From: an uncultured Muribaculaceae bacterium | Lineage (GTDB): Bacteria; Bacteroidota; Bacteroidia; Bacteroidales; Muribaculaceae | Length of the DNA stretch: 46,393 bases | Reading direction: 5' to 3' | NCBI GenBank assembly: GCA_910578395.1 | Contig: CAJTPZ010000013.1 | Span: 1-46,393, forward strand | Shown here: positions 43,922 through 46,393 of the stretch, piece after piece | Layout: each line of letters starts with the position of its first letter | Position numbering within the stretch: the first letter of the stretch is position 1 | Notes under the pieces: model-generated | What the model saw: the letters and a program-made list of their open reading frames with translations, nothing else | Database searches by the model: none | Told to the model about the DNA's origin: nothing | Made by a program: the position numbers and the translations under genes

Positions 43922-44440
43922 ATGGCTACAATTTATTTTGCAGGAGGTTGCTTCTGGGGCACAGAGCACTTCATGAAACAGATCCACGGAGTGACCGACA
44001 CACAGGTAGGCTACGCCAACTCAGTTGTTGAAAACCCGTCATACAGCGAAGTACGCACTGGCAATACCAAAGCGGTAGAGACCGTAAAAGTAGAGTACGA
44101 TCCTTCTATAGTCGGACTTGATTTTCTGATAAAACTGTTTTTTCTGACAATAGACCCCACCATCAGCGACAGACAAGGTGGCGATATAGGCACACAATAC
44201 CGCACCGGCATCTACTACACGACCGAAAAACAACAAGAGACAATCATGTCAGTCATAGACAGTATGCGTAGCGACTACGACGCTCCGATCGTCACCGAAG
44301 TAATGCCTATAGACAACTTCTATACAGCTGAAGAATATCATCAGGACTATCTCGACAAAAATCCCGACGGATATTGTCATGTCGACCCACGCCTCTTCTC
44401 TTTCGCCCGCGAGGCATCGAGAAAAGACCATTGGCAATAA
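43922..44440 (+). CDS. msrA: Peptide methionine-S-sulfoxide reductase
   Basis: 172-residue MsrA that repairs methionine-S-sulfoxide. The catalytic Cys10 lies in GGCFWGTEHFM, and further conserved blocks are VGYANS, VEYDP, FFLTIDPTISDRQGGDIGTQYRTGIYY and FYTAEEYHQDYLDKNPDGYCHV. Cytoplasmic (no signal peptide), no MsrB fusion. Start is ATG 43922; the upstream open frame to 43880 lies in the terminator stem. The hairpin upstream implies either a separate promoter or readthrough from GH92; none is recognised in the short gap. Confidence 0.96.
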   Translation: MATIYFAGGCFWGTEHFMKQIHGVTDTQVGYANSVVENPSYSEVRTGNTKAVETVKVEYDPSIVGLDFLIKLFFLTIDPTISDRQGGDIGTQYRTGIYYTTEKQQETIMSVIDSMRSDYDAPIVTEVMPIDNFYTAEEYHQDYLDKNPDGYCHVDPRLFSFAREASRKDHWQ

Positions 44441-44448
44441 ATCTGACA

Positions 44449-44470
44449 TGCGTGGGCTGCAACACACGCA
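44449..44470. terminator. Weak hairpin between convergent msrA and TIGR02757 genes
   Basis: tgcgtg/cacgca 6-bp inverted repeat with a 10-base loop in the 54-base gap between the convergent genes. It lacks a strong T-run on either strand. It may be a weak two-way terminator; this is not certain. Confidence 0.3.
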
Positions 44471-44494
44471 CAAACACATTTAAATAAATCCGAT

Positions 44495-45259
44495 TTACAA
44501 CCCCATTCCGATCCCGAAAAGCGCGTAATCATACACGCATGGATCATCCGGCCTGTACTGTCGCAGACGTGCGGTAAGCAACTCCACAGCCCTGCGGTCA
44601 GTCGACTTTCGGTCAAGGAGCCCGAGTCCTCGAGATACATCCGACACATGTACATCCATCGGTATAAAAAGCTGTGAAGGCTTCAGAACCTTCCACACCC
44701 CCATATCCACAATACCGTCATCTCTCACAAGCCAACGAAGCGCCATATTCACGCGCTTCAATGCCGTAGTATCGATATTCACTGGAAGACAGCGGCTGTC
44801 CCTGACCCCTGCATTGGCCTCGGCGAGAACTTCACCGAGCCGACGGGCAAAAGTCCATGCCGGCAGCTCACTCTCGGCAGCTCCGCTCGACGCGGCAAGT
44901 CCCTCCAACGTTCCATATCGGCTGAATGCAAGACGCAAACCCTTCAGATAATATTTTAGATTACGTCCGAAAAAAGTCCTGTGGATGTTACGATCATTAT
45001 CAATCGCTTCCCACGCACCTTCCATTATAAAAGCATAAGGGTCATCAGCAAGAAAACCCATCAGACGGTCACAATTGCGGCATATCATCTTACGGTTGCC
45101 CCATGCGATTGTAGCCGACAGCAAAGAAGCGGCTTCAATATCTTCCTGACGTTCAAAACGACGCGGAAACTGCACGGGATCTCCGTCTATAAAACCCGGT
45201 GAATTTATACGGGCGGCCTCATTATCAAGCAACTCCCTCAGTTCAGTCTCCTGCATCAT
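44495..45259 (-). CDS. TIGR02757 family protein (DUF2400)
   Basis: 254-residue protein of the TIGR02757/DUF2400 group, found mainly in Bacteroidota and other anaerobes. Features: FIDGDPVQFPRRFERQEDIEAASLLSATIAWGNRKMI near the N-terminus, FFGRNLKYYLKGLRL, and the C-terminal helix-hairpin-like KRVNMALRWLVRDDGIVDMG followed by LFIPMDVHVSDVSRGLGLL and DPCVYDYALFGIGM. The family has a fold related to HhH-GPD base-excision glycosylases but no confirmed activity. The start codon is one of two ATGs at 45259 and 45256. It follows the lipid kinase gene by 28 bases, so the two are likely cotranscribed. Confidence 0.9.
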   Translation of the reverse strand: MMQETELRELLDNEAARINSPGFIDGDPVQFPRRFERQEDIEAASLLSATIAWGNRKMICRNCDRLMGFLADDPYAFIMEGAWEAIDNDRNIHRTFFGRNLKYYLKGLRLAFSRYGTLEGLAASSGAAESELPAWTFARRLGEVLAEANAGVRDSRCLPVNIDTTALKRVNMALRWLVRDDGIVDMGVWKVLKPSQLFIPMDVHVSDVSRGLGLLDRKSTDRRAVELLTARLRQYRPDDPCVYDYALFGIGMGL

Positions 45260-45287
45260 TACATTATCAAAATTAAGCCCGTGACAA

Positions 45288-46298
45288 TCAATGTATCAGC
45301 CACGGATGAAATAAATTTTTAAGCGCAGTCCGGGTTTCCCTCACAATATTCGACATGGGAGTGATGATCGGCTTGAAAGAATCATCATGCTCCGGAGCAA
45401 CGACCTTCAGCCCGTTATGCCGGCATATGATATCGGCACATTCCTGCAGCTCGCGTGGCTCTCCGTCTACATGAGCCTGAATCGATCCACTTCTGTTGCA
45501 TTTGATACTTACCGACTGCACCCTCATAGTTTCGATAAGGATATTTTTATTGATAAGACCCGTAAACAGATCGACCCCCACAAGAGCCTGGACTATCTGA
45601 TTGCCGGCATGGACAATCGTTACGTCAACATACCCGTCGTCGATTCTCGCCTCAGGCGCTATATAGGCATTATTGCCATATTGCGAGGTATTGCACACTG
45701 CCACAAGAAACGCTTTCTCCGTAAGCACCTTGTTTCCTGCCTTTATGGTATACTCGGCAGGATTGAACCTCAGAAATTCCATCAGTGCGCTCTTCATATA
45801 GGTAACAAGACCTCGGCCGGGCTGCTTTGAAAAAGCATGAGTCACAGCGGCATCGAATCCCACACCGAAAGTGCAGAAAAACGCCTCACCGTTCATTGTA
45901 CAATAGTCTATTACCCTGACTTTACCGTCCGTAATAACCTTTAAAGCACCTTCAAGATCTATCGGAATACCAAGATGGCGGGCAAGACCGTTACCGCTTC
46001 CCATTGGCATGATTCCGAGTGGCACATCCGTATCACACAACGCCTTGGCTGTCTCATTCACGGTCCCGTCACCTCCTACGGCTATGACAAGACCGGCCCC
46101 CCTTGCACAAGCCTCACGAGCAAGGCGGGTCGCATCTCCGGGACAACCGGTATAAAACACATCAACCTCATGTCCCATATTTCTGAGACGGATTGCGGCT
46201 TCATTGGCCGATGCCTCCTTCGACGTTGTACCCGAAACCGGATTGACAATAATCGCAATCCGGCCTGCATGATTACCTATAGTCGTTGTCATTTCCAT
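45288..46298 (-). CDS. Diacylglycerol/lipid kinase family protein
   Basis: 336-residue YegS/DagK-type lipid kinase. The N-terminal kinase fold has IAIIVNPVSGTT, AVGGDGTVNETAKAL (the GGDGT nucleotide motif) and LGIMPMGSGNGLARHLGIP. The C-terminal half contains TFGVGFDAAV and HVDGEPREL, as in the family. It probably phosphorylates diacylglycerol or a related lipid on the cytoplasmic membrane face. A TAATTTTG box ends 10 bases before the ATG at 46298, suggesting a very short leader; an in-frame ATG at 46292 is also possible. Confidence 0.92.
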   Translation of the reverse strand: MEMTTTIGNHAGRIAIIVNPVSGTTSKEASANEAAIRLRNMGHEVDVFYTGCPGDATRLAREACARGAGLVIAVGGDGTVNETAKALCDTDVPLGIMPMGSGNGLARHLGIPIDLEGALKVITDGKVRVIDYCTMNGEAFFCTFGVGFDAAVTHAFSKQPGRGLVTYMKSALMEFLRFNPAEYTIKAGNKVLTEKAFLVAVCNTSQYGNNAYIAPEARIDDGYVDVTIVHAGNQIVQALVGVDLFTGLINKNILIETMRVQSVSIKCNRSGSIQAHVDGEPRELQECADIICRHNGLKVVAPEHDDSFKPIITPMSNIVRETRTALKNLFHPWLIH

Positions 46299-46308
46299 TT
46301 CTTAATCG

Positions 46309-46316
46309 CAAAATTA
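46309..46316 (-). promoter_or_regulatory. -7 box of the lipid kinase gene
   Basis: TAATTTTG on the minus strand, an exact TAnnTTTG match, 10 bases before the ATG at 46298. The -33 element is weak. The implied leader is only a few bases. Confidence 0.45.
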
Positions 46317-46353
46317 CACAAAATATTTGGAATAACCGAGAAAAGAGGTTGAA

Positions 46354-46393
46354 ATGTCACTGAAATGGCTATCATTAAAGCGTTTACAGTGTC
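46354..46393 (+). CDS. Possible start of a divergent gene, cut by the window edge
   Basis: An ATG at 46354 preceded by agagg 5 bases upstream opens a frame that runs to the window end (MSLKWLSLKRLQC...). It is divergent from the lipid kinase gene. Only 13 codons are visible, so the product cannot be named and the call is tentative. Confidence 0.3.
   Translation, partial: MSLKWLSLKRLQC

Noticed and set aside
1..46393. CRISPR arrays, transposases, tRNA or rRNA genes
   Set aside because: No regularly spaced repeats, transposase motifs, cloverleaf sequences or rRNA segments were recognised by reading both strands.

Overview
The window is a gene-dense (well over 90 % coding), roughly 50 % GC chromosomal segment of a Bacteroidota gut-type bacterium, most likely order Bacteroidales and plausibly a Muribaculaceae-like species. 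This rests on Bacteroidota-restricted families (DUF3108, DUF4252, DUF3256, DUF3316, DUF2723, TIGR02757, an HU-CCDC81/SPOR protein, Wzi-type barrels, glycine-lipid acyltransferases) and on promoters of the Bacteroidota type (TTTG, about 20 bases, TAnnTTTG). No mobile element, CRISPR array, tRNA or rRNA was found. The genus is an inference.

Layout. 153-2714 (minus): RNase HII, a DUF3108 protein, the fluoride channel CrcB/FluC and a DUF4252 protein. 3035-7686 (minus): a four-gene set of cytoplasmic Gfo/Idh/MocA dehydrogenase, Tat-exported Gfo/Idh/MocA dehydrogenase, DUF1080 lipoprotein and isomerase/lyase-fold lipoprotein. It closely resembles the Bacteroides cluster that breaks glycosides through 3-keto intermediates and is the most interesting metabolic unit here. 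7914-10731 (plus): HU-CCDC81/SPOR protein, nitroreductase, DUF2520 Rossmann protein and KdsC-like phosphatase. 10732-14669 (minus): exonuclease VII subunits, DUF3256 protein and DEAD-box RNA helicase.

14728-27742 (minus) holds a long tightly spaced series: GT9 glycosyltransferase, M28 peptidase, short-chain prenyl diphosphate synthase, then TatD, menD-menB-menC-menE, the two glycine-lipid acyltransferases (glsA, glsB), a Wzi-like outer-membrane barrel and a small lipoprotein. Menaquinone synthesis and glycine-lipid synthesis are joined by 4-base overlaps. 27834-29601 (minus): serS and yqeY. 29731-34286 (plus): topoisomerase IV subunit A, DUF3316 protein and an S41 peptidase lipoprotein. 34297-39265 (minus): QueG, a polysaccharide deacetylase and a very large DUF2723 membrane protein. 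39420-44440 (plus): a GH127-type (DUF1680) enzyme, a GH92 alpha-mannosidase and MsrA. 44495-46298 (minus): TIGR02757 protein and a lipid kinase. A divergent gene may begin at the right edge.

Several starts were moved inward from the longest open frame, because the first codon was GTG/TTG or the longer form would overlap a neighbour or a promoter. Three genes (7914, 29731, 46298) have promoter boxes so close to the start codon that nearly leaderless mRNAs are predicted.
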